Assembly (NCBI RefSeq): GCF_012641405.1
Contig: NZ_JABAII010000001.1
Span: 310,001-374,000 of the forward strand
DNA length: 64,000 nt
From: Rhizobium sp. P40RR-XXII
Lineage (GTDB): Bacteria; Pseudomonadota; Alphaproteobacteria; Rhizobiales; Rhizobiaceae
Reading direction: 5' to 3'
This document shows, one piece after another, positions 28,680 through 36,307 of this stretch. The notes under the pieces are model-generated. The model did not search any database, had not been told where the DNA came from, and worked only from the letters and a program-made list of their open reading frames with translations. Position 1 is the first letter of the stretch, and each line of letters starts with the position of its first letter. The position numbers were made by a program, and so were the translations under genes.

Positions 28680-29879
28680 GTGAATACACTGGATTTTGAC
28701 AAGAGGCCGGAAGATACCCGCGTCGTCGTCGCCATGTCGGGCGGTGTCGACAGCTCCGTCGTCGCCGGCATTTTGAAGCGGCAGGGCTATGATGTGCTCG
28801 GCATCACGCTGCAGCTCTATGATCATGGCGCGGCCGTGCATCGCGCCGGCTCCTGTTGCGCCGGCCAGGATATCGACGATGCGCGCCGCGTCTGCGAAAC
28901 GCTCGGCATCCCGCATTACGTGCTCGACTATGAAAAGCGCTTCCGCGAGACGGTCATCAATCCCTTCGCCGAAAGCTATGTGGCCGGCGAAACGCCGATC
29001 CCCTGTGTTGCCTGCAACCAGACCGTCAAGTTCGCCGATCTTCTGCTGACCGCCAAGGAACTCGGCGCCGATGCGCTGGCGACCGGCCATTATATCCGCT
29101 CGCGTCCGAATCCATCCTCGGAGCACCCGCATCGTCGCGCGCTCTATCGCCCGGCCGATGCCGATCGCGACCAGAGCTATTTCCTCTTCGCGACGACGCA
29201 GGACCAGATCGATTATCTGCGCTTTCCGCTTGGCGGCATGCCGAAGGCCGAAACCCGCGCGCTGGCAGAGGAAATGGGCCTCGTCGTTGCCAAGAAGGCC
29301 GACAGCCAGGACATCTGTTTCGTGCCGCAAGGCAAATATTCCGACGTGATCGCCAAGCTGAAGCCGAATGCGGCGCTGGCCGGCGAGATCGTCCATCTCG
29401 ACGGCCGCGTGCTCGGCCAGCACGAAGGCATCCTGCACTATACGATCGGCCAGCGCCGCGGCATCGGCGTTGCCACCGGCGAGCCGCTCTATGTCGTCTA
29501 TCTCGATGCCCGCTCGCGCCGCGTCATCGTCGGCCCGAAGGAAGCGCTGGAAACGCATCGCGTCTATCTGCGCGACGTGAACTGGCTGGGTGACGAGCCG
29601 CTTACCCAGGCGGCTTCTGACGACGGTTTTGCCTGTTTCGCCAAGGTTCGCTCCACCCGCGCGCCGTCCCCGGCCGTACTGCATGCCGACGCCAGCGGCA
29701 TCTATGTCGACCTCACAGTCGGCGAAGCCGGCGTGGCTCCCGGCCAGGCCTGCGCGCTCTATTCCGCGCCGGGCGACGATGCCCGCGTCTATGGCGGCGG
29801 CTTCATCGAACGCTCGGAACGCGAGCCGATGGCGGAGGCTTCGCTGAAGGCGCTGCTGGCGAGCCCGGTGGCCGCCTGA
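28680..29879 (+). CDS. mnmA: tRNA-specific 2-thiouridylase MnmA
   Basis: Thiolates U34 of the Glu, Gln and Lys tRNAs. The 399 residues carry the PP-loop [12 protein letters not shown], the catalytic Cys of [14 protein letters not shown], the second Cys in [15 protein letters not shown], and the GQRRGIGV segment. The start is a GTG at 28680; the next in-frame Met lies inside the PP-loop, so the GTG is needed. A terminator and tRNA-Met follow. Confidence 0.96.
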   Translation: MNTLDFDKRPEDTRVVVAMSGGVDSSVVAGILKRQGYDVLGITLQLYDHGAAVHRAGSCCAGQDIDDARRVCETLGIPHYVLDYEKRFRETVINPFAESYVAGETPIPCVACNQTVKFADLLLTAKELGADALATGHYIRSRPNPSSEHPHRRALYRPADADRDQSYFLFATTQDQIDYLRFPLGGMPKAETRALAEEMGLVVAKKADSQDICFVPQGKYSDVIAKLKPNAALAGEIVHLDGRVLGQHEGILHYTIGQRRGIGVATGEPLYVVYLDARSRRVIVGPKEALETHRVYLRDVNWLGDEPLTQAASDDGFACFAKVRSTRAPSPAVLHADASGIYVDLTVGEAGVAPGQACALYSAPGDDARVYGGGFIERSEREPMAEASLKALLASPVAA

Positions 29880-29890
29880 GCGCAGACGGC

Positions 29891-29918
29891 ATCGGTGCAA
29901 GAGAAACCACCGATTTTT
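29891..29918 (+). terminator. Terminator after mnmA
   Basis: 7-bp stem ATCGGTG (29891-29897) / CACCGAT (29908-29914) followed by four more T. Confidence 0.65.
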
Positions 29919-29931
29919 CCAAATCATCCGC

Positions 29932-29960
29932 TTGACACCGAGCCGAACCGCACCTTATAA
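29932..29960 (+). promoter_or_regulatory. Sigma-70-type promoter of the tRNA-Met gene
   Basis: TTGACA at 29932-29937 and TTATAA at 29955-29960, spaced by 17 bases, about 84 bp before the tRNA. The match to the housekeeping consensus is nearly perfect. Confidence 0.75.
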
Positions 29961-30043
29961 GCCGCTCAACCGACGAGCCAGCGCTTTTCGAGCGGCGGTT
30001 CGTTTGACCTTTGCGTGTGATCCTAAAGATCATGCGTTGACGT

Positions 30044-30120
30044 GGCGGAGTAGCTCAGTAGGTCAGAGCAGAGGAATCATAATCCTTGTGTCGGGGGTTC
30101 AAATCCCTCCTCCGCTACCA
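30044..30120 (+). tRNA. tRNA-Met (anticodon CAT), elongator type
   Basis: A 77-base cloverleaf: acceptor GGCGGAG / CTCCGCT (G1-U72), D stem GCTC/GAGC, anticodon stem GAGGA/TCCTT with loop ATCATAA giving anticodon CAT, T stem GGGGG/CCCTC with TTCAAAT loop, and an encoded CCA end at 30118-30120. It has the normal elongator form rather than the initiator unpaired C1-A72. A CAT anticodon could also be tRNA-Ile2, but the body resembles rhizobial elongator Met. Confidence 0.9.
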
Positions 30121-30132
30121 AAATTCCCAAGT

Positions 30133-30157
30133 AAAATCAAGATTTTATTGATTTTTC
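30133..30157 (+). terminator. AT-rich stem-loop after tRNA-Met
   Basis: 8-bp stem AAAATCAA (30133-30140) / TTGATTTT (30148-30155) plus T tail; a weak terminator. Confidence 0.4.
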
Positions 30158-30218
30158 GAGGCGCGCTTGCCGCGATTTTTCGATCCTCGCTACCAGCCCT
30201 AGATAGACGAGGCTGAGC

Positions 30219-30422
30219 TCAGGAGCCTGCCGAGCCGATCCCCTTTGGGCCATCGAGACGGGTCATGTTCTCGTCCAAAGATCGCACAGCCTCTATCATG
30301 GCGCTCAATGCCGACATCATGAGCGCGTGATCAGGGTCTTCCCGGGACTGGGATAGAGCAAGAGTTCGGGCGTGAAGCTGTTGGTTAATCGAGTCAAGCC
30401 TGTCGATCGTATCCTGGTTCAT
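30219..30422 (-). CDS. Small hypothetical protein (67 residues)
   Basis: A short, probably helical protein beginning MNQDTIDRLDSINQQLHART and containing LMMSALSAMIEAVRSLDENM. The ATG at 30422 is set by AAAGGAG six bases before it; an earlier ATG (30428) would overlap that site. No domain recognised. It opens a run of small genes downstream of the tRNA. Confidence 0.55.
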   Translation of the reverse strand: MNQDTIDRLDSINQQLHARTLALSQSREDPDHALMMSALSAMIEAVRSLDENMTRLDGPKGIGSAGS

Positions 30423-30765
30423 AGCCATCTCCTTTGCAAACAAATCGAACAGAACCCCCTGTCTTCGGGAATGCTCCGCGCGCGACATTTGTTCCGGTGG
30501 TGGGCTTCCGTCCAATTGGTGTGGGATACAAGGGACCGGTATCCTGGTTGCGAGGTCGCGGTGTTTCCCACGCGCCGATATGGCGGCATCGAAATTCTTG
30601 CCGCGCTTCCGAATGATTGTCGGAACCAAGAGCGGCTGCCTGCGTAAAGACAAGTAACGAGCTTTACTCGATCCTCATGTGGAACCAAGCGCCTTGAGCC
30701 TCGCGAATTCCGGGTAGAGGTGCGGCTTTTCATGACGACACCAAGAGCAACTTCGAAGGGAGCCC
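30423..30765. other. Intergenic stretch without a supported gene
   Basis: Frames here are open on both strands but lack a ribosome-binding site and recognisable protein composition; I see nothing further. Confidence 0.4.
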
Positions 30766-30861
30766 ATGATGTCGAGCTATAAGCTTCTTCTTATGTTCTT
30801 TCTGTCCGCCGGCCTGCTGACCTGCATGATTGTGGTCGGCCTGCTTTCGCTGCATCAGTGA
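30766..30861 (+). CDS. Very small membrane protein (31 residues)
   Basis: Starting at ATG 30766 with GAAGGGAG just upstream, the frame encodes MMSSYKLLLMFFLSAGLL and a continuing hydrophobic segment, ending LHQ-stop. It is a single transmembrane helix with a short polar start and end, typical of bacterial membrane small proteins. The second ATG (30769) is an alternative start. No homologue recalled; function unknown. Confidence 0.5.
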   Translation: MMSSYKLLLMFFLSAGLLTCMIVVGLLSLHQ

Positions 30862-30944
30862 AATCATCCAGGATGAAGCAAGCGAGTTTTTATCCTATCT
30901 TTCCGAAGGGGCGGCGCGATGTGTGCTTGCGGCGAGAAGCAGTC

Positions 30945-31199
30945 TCATACGAACTCAACGCCTATGCCGTTGATTTTTCGCCAGCGCATCTCACAGGCGA
31001 CCAGCCTGTCGTCTGGAAATTGCAGATTGAAGCTGTTTGGTACTGCGAGCGGGTTTTCGATTTGGATCATGGCGCCGGTATCGGACAGATTTCTGACGAT
31101 GCAATCAAAAACCGAACGGCCGTCGTTGAATATGATCTTTGCGCCGAGAAGCGTACGCTTTCGGAGGGATGCTCGACCTTCGGGCGAGAGTGCCGTCAT
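30945..31199 (-). CDS. PilZ-domain protein
   Basis: An 84-residue single-domain PilZ protein, a family that binds cyclic di-GMP. The N-terminal RKRTLLGAKI matches the RxxxR-type segment, and NLSDTGAMIQIENPL matches the (D/N)xSxxG motif. The strand ends with RWRKINGIGVEF. ATG 31199 has GGAG eight bases upstream; a longer start at 31256 lacks one. Such single-domain proteins often act as c-di-GMP adaptors for motility or exopolysaccharide. Confidence 0.8.
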   Translation of the reverse strand: MTALSPEGRASLRKRTLLGAKIIFNDGRSVFDCIVRNLSDTGAMIQIENPLAVPNSFNLQFPDDRLVACEMRWRKINGIGVEFV

Positions 31200-31505
31200 C
31201 GCGTTGGCTCCGTGATCTCCATTTTTTCTAATATGCCATGTTCTAATATCTGACATGTTAACGGGAAGCTGTGAATTGCACGCTTTTCACCTGTCGGGTC
31301 GATGAAGCGACGGGTGAGGAGGTTGGCCTCCCGGCTCGTTTGCGGCCGAATATTTCCCGGCAAATCCGGATAATTTAATTCTCCGGCGAACAAGTTGTCG
31401 TCAATGACGTTGTATTTCCAAACAGTCATCGCAAATCCGTGCAACATGTCTTGCAAGAAGAAACATGCTCTGGCACCGTGCCGCCATAGGGGATCGGGGT
31501 TTTCA
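31200..31505. other. Intergenic stretch without a supported gene
   Basis: No frame here has a good start site and protein-like composition; it probably holds the divergent promoters of the PilZ gene and the small secreted protein. Confidence 0.4.
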
Positions 31506-31832
31506 ATGAGACTGTTTTTGGCGGTGACCACTGCATTGGTGGTCGCCAATTCTGCAACGGCTGCCGATGATGCCGCGAACAATGCGTTCCGGGTTTGTAA
31601 AATGATCGACAATACCGGCTTGTTTACTGCGCCGTGTCAGGTTTCCAGCCGGAAAAACGCCGTTGTGGCGACGATAGATTTGCCGAGCGCCGACGCCCGG
31701 AAGGCATGCGTGCAGATTGCCGGCGTGGTCTCCTCCAAGGGATTTCATTTCCCCGGCGGCGAATGGACCGTGCAGATCAAGTCGCCGACCAGCGGCGACA
31801 AATCGATAGCATTCTGCAGATTGCCGAAATAG
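31506..31832 (+). CDS. Small secreted protein of unknown function
   Basis: A 108-residue protein with a clear signal peptide (MRLFLAVTTALVVANSATAA, cleavage near ATAA). The mature part has four Cys in CKMIDNTGLFTAPCQVSS, KACVQ and FCRLPK, which could form two disulphides. ATG 31506 is chosen because the signal begins there. The domain is not recognised; periplasmic location is inferred. Confidence 0.7.
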   Translation: MRLFLAVTTALVVANSATAADDAANNAFRVCKMIDNTGLFTAPCQVSSRKNAVVATIDLPSADARKACVQIAGVVSSKGFHFPGGEWTVQIKSPTSGDKSIAFCRLPK

Positions 31833-31836
31833 CGGG

Positions 31837-32088
31837 TCAGGCCGACGCGTTCAGCTCTTCTTCGGCAAAGGCGAGCTGCAGCTCCATCTGGACCGCGTGC
31901 ATGTAGAGACCGGCTTGCCGGGAGATCTCGTCGTCTTCCATTCCCTGTTCCCGCAGGATGGCGGCAAAGCTCGCCATTTCCGAACGCCAGAAGCGGTTTG
32001 CCGCCTCTCCGTGAAGCTGTTGCAGGGCTTTGGCACACCGCCTGACATCACTGGTACGCCTGTCGGCTGGGAATGGTAGAAGCGACAT
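31837..32088 (-). CDS. DUF6074-like small protein
   Basis: An 83-residue protein beginning MSLLPFPADRRTSDVRRCAK, with RFWRSEMASFAAILREQGM and ISRQAGLYMHAVQMELQLAF. This pattern occurs in a rhizobial family I recall as DUF6074. GGAG lies five bases before ATG 32088. Function unknown. Confidence 0.65.
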   Translation of the reverse strand: MSLLPFPADRRTSDVRRCAKALQQLHGEAANRFWRSEMASFAAILREQGMEDDEISRQAGLYMHAVQMELQLAFAEEELNASA

Positions 32089-32209
32089 ATTCTCTCCGTC
32101 ATTGGCAGCGCGAATCGCCTGCCTCTGTTGGCAAGATCGCCGGCACTCGTTCATAAAAAGTGAATTATCTCAGAGAGATCCCGTACGCGGCGGGAAGGGC
32201 GGGGCGATT

Positions 32210-32467
32210 TCATTGCAATACGGATATGCCTGCTTCCCGGGCCGCCTTGATCAAGGCCTCCCTCACAGCCTCGGGCGGGACGGCGCCGAGCATCGCTTCA
32301 AGGCAGATGCGTACCGCGGCGACATATTCCTCGCCATTCTCGACCGGCCAATGCTGCAACAGCAGTTCCGCAACCTGATGCACCGAATTGACGCGGCGGT
32401 GTCCGCCGCTTTCTTCCATGACAAGCGTGACAGCTGGAAATGGTCGTAAAGTGTTTCGTTTCAACAC
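32210..32467 (-). CDS. DUF982 domain protein A
   Basis: An 85-residue protein with the DUF982 pattern: HQVAELLLQHWPVENGEEY, then VRICLEAMLG, then ALIKAAREAGI. DUF982 is largely confined to rhizobia and relatives and its function is unknown. The start is a GTG at 32467, supported by GGAGG (32474-32478, minus strand) with six bases of spacing; an ATG two bases after the GGAGG is out of frame. One of three paralogs here. Confidence 0.75.
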   Translation of the reverse strand: MLKRNTLRPFPAVTLVMEESGGHRRVNSVHQVAELLLQHWPVENGEEYVAAVRICLEAMLGAVPPEAVREALIKAAREAGISVLQ

Positions 32468-32799
32468 GCATTACCTCCGAAACGTACATGCTTTGGTAAT
32501 GTTGCAAAAAGCATTCCGGATCGAACGGCTTTTGGCCGGTGTCATTGAGCTGGTTTCGTTTGTCCACCGAGAGCGGCGTGGACGCCGACTATCTTCGGGG
32601 TTTTACGCATTGGCTGGTTCCTGACGCGGCGGCGCAGGCCCGCAACGGGCCTCCACCGCCGCGTCGTGCGGCTGAGTTCCCTCTATTGGCACTAAGTATT
32701 GGCACACTATGTCTGACCGATCGGGATGGGCACCGTCGAAAAACTTAGGCGAGCCCGTGGACGCCTTGCGTCGCAGAGTCGGCGACAGGTTATATGGCC
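32468..32799. other. Gap between DUF982 genes A and B with a long hairpin
   Basis: No gene supported. It contains a strong two-part hairpin at 32623-32665 described as a separate feature. Confidence 0.4.
32623..32665. ncRNA. Long hairpin, possible structured RNA
   Basis: Outer stem GACGCGGCGG (32623-32632) / CCGCCGCGTC (32656-32665) and inner stem GGCCCG (32637-32642) / CGGGCC (32646-32651) are both perfect, separated by small symmetric internal loops (CGCA and TCCA) and a CAA apical loop. There is no T tract on either side, so it is not a standard terminator. It may be part of a small RNA or of the DUF982-A leader on the minus strand. Confidence 0.35.
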
Positions 32800-33057
32800 C
32801 TAATCCAATACGTCGGCTTCGATGCAGGCTTCGACGAAGATTTTCCTGGCCTTCTCGCTGAGAAGGGGATCGCTGTTGGCGGCAAGGCAAAGGTTCCGGG
32901 CCGAATTATATCTCTCGCCTCTGATGGCCGGCCAACAGAAAAGGAGGTAGTTGTAGGCTTCTTCTGGACTTCGAATTGCTTCCGGCATGCCATAGCCGAT
33001 ACGGAGATAAACGGGCTCAGGCCAGCGGACCCCAGCCCTATTAAATATCATGGTCAT
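32800..33057 (-). CDS. DUF982 domain protein B
   Basis: An 85-residue protein starting MTMIFNRAGVRWPEPVYLRI with IRSPEEAYNYLLFCWPAIRG, NLCLAANSD and KIFVEACIEADV. It keeps the WP and the C-terminal helix pattern of DUF982. GGAG lies about ten bases before ATG 33057. The frame extends upstream to 33258 but that part is not protein-like. Confidence 0.7.
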   Translation of the reverse strand: MTMIFNRAGVRWPEPVYLRIGYGMPEAIRSPEEAYNYLLFCWPAIRGERYNSARNLCLAANSDPLLSEKARKIFVEACIEADVLD

Positions 33058-33286
33058 TTCAATGGTGCTCCGACATTGTGATCGAAACTCCCGTCGCGGC
33101 AAAAAGTTTCGCAATTTACGAAAAATCGATCGCGTTGTTCTGCAGAGCCGCTGCGGCCTAGTGTGACGCGAACAGCCGGGCGGGGCAGGGCCAGCGTGAA
33201 GTCGCATAGACCAGTTGATGCCCCTATCGCATGGAGAGAGGGCGGCCGTTTTGTGCACGAATGCGTGCGGAAGATTGCGGTAAATT

Positions 33287-33547
33287 CTATTGAATCACGG
33301 GAATTTCGAGGGGGACGCCGGCCTCCGCCGCCGCTATGACAAAGCTGCTGCGGGCCTCCAGCGGTTGCCCCTGACCCCTCTCCACGTCGGCACAGATCTG
33401 CAGGGCCATCATGAATGCCTTGCCTTCCGCCACGGGCCACGCATTCAGCAACATGTCCAATGCTTCCTTGGTATTGGCGACCGTATAGATTTTTCCGGTA
33501 CGCTTGCAGATGACCATGATGGGATAATTCCAGTCTTTATTATTCAT
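33287..33547 (-). CDS. DUF982 domain protein C
   Basis: An 86-residue protein with the DUF982 layout: VANTKEALDMLLNAWPVAEG, ALQICADVERGQG and SSFVIAAAEAGVPLEIP. It is the furthest upstream of the three on the minus strand and is separated from B by 229 bp, so each may have its own promoter. Confidence 0.75.
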   Translation of the reverse strand: MNNKDWNYPIMVICKRTGKIYTVANTKEALDMLLNAWPVAEGKAFMMALQICADVERGQGQPLEARSSFVIAAAEAGVPLEIPVIQ

Positions 33548-33805
33548 GGTACGAGGCTCCGATCCGATGCCGCCGAAATTAACGCTACGCCGCGCGAAAT
33601 CTCAAGTTAATTTCAAGACGATATCTGGAGCAGCCTGGAACTGTTTCAATCACCGCGAAAATCAATTCACCCGCCAATCTGATCAACTTTCGAGTCATGT
33701 CTTTCGATGCCGTGTTTCGCAGCCGATCATTGCGGGAGATTACTTGCGCGGCGGCGGAAGATCATAAAAGACTTGAGCGTACAGCGCAGTTGATGGGAGA
33801 AAGCG

Positions 33806-34501
33806 ATGGTGAGCTTTGTGGAGATCCAGGAACGGGCGGAGAAGCGCAAGGGCGGAGCCGCGGGGCTGAAGGCGTTGATGCCGAAGGTGCCGAACCATGA
33901 CGTCCTGCGCGCCCTGCCTGATGACCGCATCCTCTCGGAGATGACGCGCTACATCTTCTACGCGGGCTTTGTCCGCAACATCATCGATTCCAAGTGGCCG
34001 GGCTTCGAGGCCGCATTTTCCGGTTTCGATCCTGCCTTCCTCAACCTCGCGCCTGATGATTACTGGCACGATCTGACGTCCGATGCGCGGGTCATCCGCA
34101 ACGGCGCCAAGATCATGTCGGTCCGGGCCAATGCGCAGTTCGTCCGCCGGCTTGCCGACGAGCATGGCAGCGTCGGCCGCTTTTTCGCCGACTGGCCGCT
34201 GGAGGATCAGGTCGGCCTGCTTGCTGTTCTCGCCAAGCAAGCGAACCGGCTCGGCGGCATGACCGGCCAATATCTCCTGCGGGCGATCGGCCGCGACAGT
34301 TTCGTCATGAGCCATGACGTTCTCGTCTGCCTGCGGCTTGCCGGCCTCCCTATCTCGGAAAGCAAGCCCACCAAGAAGGATCTGCGGTTGATCCAGGATC
34401 AGTTCAATGCCTGGCATACGGAGACGGACCTGCCGCTCACCTATCTCTCGCGCATCTGCGCCTTCTCCGTCGGAATGCCCGGCGAAGAGGACGAAGCCTG
34501 A
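33806..34501 (+). CDS. Tag-like DNA-3-methyladenine glycosylase, divergent
   Basis: A 231-residue HhH-GPD-type protein related to 3-methyladenine DNA glycosylase I: IFYAGFVRNIIDSKWPGFEA and AFSGFDPAFLNLAPDDYWHD align with the core of Tag, as do IRNGAKI and LGGMTGQYLLRAIGRDSFVM. The N-terminal Cys/His and the C-terminal His/Cys zinc ligands of Tag are absent. The part that carries the catalytic Asp in the GPD family reads VMSHDV. GGGAGAAAG precedes ATG 33806. DNA repair is likely but the substrate may differ. Confidence 0.75.
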   Translation: MVSFVEIQERAEKRKGGAAGLKALMPKVPNHDVLRALPDDRILSEMTRYIFYAGFVRNIIDSKWPGFEAAFSGFDPAFLNLAPDDYWHDLTSDARVIRNGAKIMSVRANAQFVRRLADEHGSVGRFFADWPLEDQVGLLAVLAKQANRLGGMTGQYLLRAIGRDSFVMSHDVLVCLRLAGLPISESKPTKKDLRLIQDQFNAWHTETDLPLTYLSRICAFSVGMPGEEDEA

Positions 34502-34556
34502 TTGATCTGATCCGTCGAATGCTATTGGATCGCGTCTTTAGACAGGGAGGAACAGA

Positions 34557-35588
34557 ATGACGATCGACAGCAGGCCCTTGGCCATTAGCGCGCCGGAGCC
34601 ACGCTCGCTCGAGCTTATCTTCACCAACGACGCACTGTCGCTTCTTCACTCGAACTATCGCCTCGTCGAGGCGGATCCGGACGATATCGCCGGACTGGGC
34701 GACGAGGTGCTCAGCGAGGCACGCTACATCATCGGCCAGCCGCCGCTGTCGAAGGAAACGCTCGACCGAATGCCGCAACTGCGCTGCATCCTGAATGTCG
34801 AGAGCAACCTCATCAACAACATGCCCTATGAGGTGCTTTTCGAACGCGGCATCCATGTGGTCACCACGGGCCTCGTCTTCGCCGAGCCGGTCGCCGAGAT
34901 CGGCCTCGGATTTGCCTTGAGCCTGGCGCGCGGCATCGTTGATGCCGATCTGGATTTTCGCGAGGGCAGGGAGCTCTGGGGCGGCGATGGCAATGCGAAG
35001 GCGCGGCTGCTTTCCGGCAGTGATATCGGCATCGTCGGCTTCGGTGATCTCGGCAAGGCGCTGAACCGGGTGCTCTCCGGCTTCCGTGCCAATATCAGGG
35101 TGTTCGACCCCTGGATGCCGCCTTCGATCCTGAGAGAACACGGCGTGCAGCCCGCCGGGCTGGACGAGGTGTTGTCAGGCAGCGATTTCGTTTTCGTAGT
35201 CGCGTTGGTCACCAGCGAAAACAAGGGCTTTCTCGGGGCTGAAGCTTTCGCGAAAATGCGCAAGGGGGCGGCCTTCATACTGCTCAGCCGCGCGGATGTG
35301 GTGGATTTCGACGCGCTGATGGCGGCGGTTGCCTCCGGCCACATCGTGGCGGCAAGCGATGTCTATCCGGAGGAGCCGCTCGGCTTCGATCACCCGGTGC
35401 GCAAGCTCAAGGGTTTCCTTCGCTCGGCCCACCGCGCCGGCGCGCTCGACAGCGCCTTCAAGAAAATGGGCGACATGGTGCTGGAGGATATGGATCTGAT
35501 GGATCGCGGCCTACCGCCGATGCGTTGCAAGCGCGCCGAGCGGGAAACGGTATCACGCATGCGCTCTAAGCCGGTGACGCGGAACTGA
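34557..35588 (+). CDS. D-isomer-specific 2-hydroxyacid dehydrogenase family protein
   Basis: A 343-residue NAD-dependent dehydrogenase. The Rossmann motif is IGIVGFGDLGKALNRV; the catalytic Arg is in LLSRADVVDFDAL, Glu in YPEEPLGFDHPV and His in LRSAHRAGAL. The substrate cannot be told. AGGGAGG lies just before ATG 34557. It is 55 bp after the glycosylase gene and convergent with metI. Confidence 0.88.
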   Translation: MTIDSRPLAISAPEPRSLELIFTNDALSLLHSNYRLVEADPDDIAGLGDEVLSEARYIIGQPPLSKETLDRMPQLRCILNVESNLINNMPYEVLFERGIHVVTTGLVFAEPVAEIGLGFALSLARGIVDADLDFREGRELWGGDGNAKARLLSGSDIGIVGFGDLGKALNRVLSGFRANIRVFDPWMPPSILREHGVQPAGLDEVLSGSDFVFVVALVTSENKGFLGAEAFAKMRKGAAFILLSRADVVDFDALMAAVASGHIVAASDVYPEEPLGFDHPVRKLKGFLRSAHRAGALDSAFKKMGDMVLEDMDLMDRGLPPMRCKRAERETVSRMRSKPVTRN

Positions 35589-35601
35589 TCTTTAGTTTTA
35601 C

Positions 35602-35630
35602 TCCCGGCGCAGCATCTCCCTGCGCCGGGA
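35602..35630. terminator. Bidirectional stem-loop between convergent genes
   Basis: Perfect 11-bp stem TCCCGGCGCAG (35602-35612) / CTGCGCCGGGA (35620-35630), 7-base loop. No strong T tract on either strand, so termination is only probable. Confidence 0.5.
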
Positions 35631-35650
35631 ATGGATTTGTGCCGGCGGAA

Positions 35651-36307
35651 CTAGCGGCGATCGAGCCGGTCGGCGAAGCGATCGCCCAGCCATTGCATGC
35701 CCCAGACCAGAATGATCAGGATGATGACGACGGCGATCATGACGTTCGTTTCGTAGCGTTGATAGCCATAGCGGATGGCCAGGTCGCCGAGGCCGCCGCC
35801 GCCGATCGTGCCGGCCATGGCGGATGCGCCGATCAGCGTCACCATGGTTACCGTGAAGCCGGCGACGATGCCGGGCATGGCTTCCGGTATCAATACCTCG
35901 CGGACAATGGTCCAGCGATTGCCGCCCATGGCGCGCACAGCATCGATCAGGCCGCGATCGACATCACGCAGGGAGACCTCGGCAACGCGCGCGTAATAGG
36001 GGATTGCGGCGATGGTCAGCGGCACGATCGCAGCCGTTGTGCCGAGCGCCGTGCCGACGATCAGGCGCGTCAGCGGAATGAGCGCGATAAGCAGGATGAT
36101 GAAAGGCACGGCGCGGAAGCCGTCGACCAAGACGCCCAGAACGCGGTTGATCGCACCCTGCTCGGCAATGCCGCCGCGGCTGGTGACGACGAGAGCGAGG
36201 CCGAGCGGCAGGCCGATGATCAGGGAAAGAAAGCCGGATGCGCCCGTCATCCACACGGTTTGCCAGAAGGAGTGCCAAAGCAGGCCGAGGATTACATCAG
36301 TCGTCAT
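35651..36307 (-). CDS. metI: Methionine ABC transporter permease MetI
   Basis: A 218-residue inner-membrane permease with five or six membrane segments and the ABC-coupling EAA loop around DAVRAMGGNRWTIVREVLIP. Together with MetN and MetQ it imports D- and L-methionine. Its start overlaps metN by 11 bp. Confidence 0.93.
   Translation of the reverse strand: MTTDVILGLLWHSFWQTVWMTGASGFLSLIIGLPLGLALVVTSRGGIAEQGAINRVLGVLVDGFRAVPFIILLIALIPLTRLIVGTALGTTAAIVPLTIAAIPYYARVAEVSLRDVDRGLIDAVRAMGGNRWTIVREVLIPEAMPGIVAGFTVTMVTLIGASAMAGTIGGGGLGDLAIRYGYQRYETNVMIAVVIILIILVWGMQWLGDRFADRLDRR

Noticed and set aside
31196-31612. A 138-codon minus-strand frame overlapping the small secreted protein gene
   Set aside because: The plus-strand gene has a proper signal peptide; this frame has no clear start and overlaps the PilZ gene start.
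32603-32890. A 95-codon minus-strand frame in the DUF982 gap
   Set aside because: Composition is Arg/Pro/Ser-rich as in non-coding frames, and it overlaps DUF982-B and the hairpin.
30121-33800. A genomic island integrated at tRNA-Met
   Set aside because: The small-gene patch abuts the tRNA 3' end, but I found no integrase and no repeat of the tRNA 3' end downstream.
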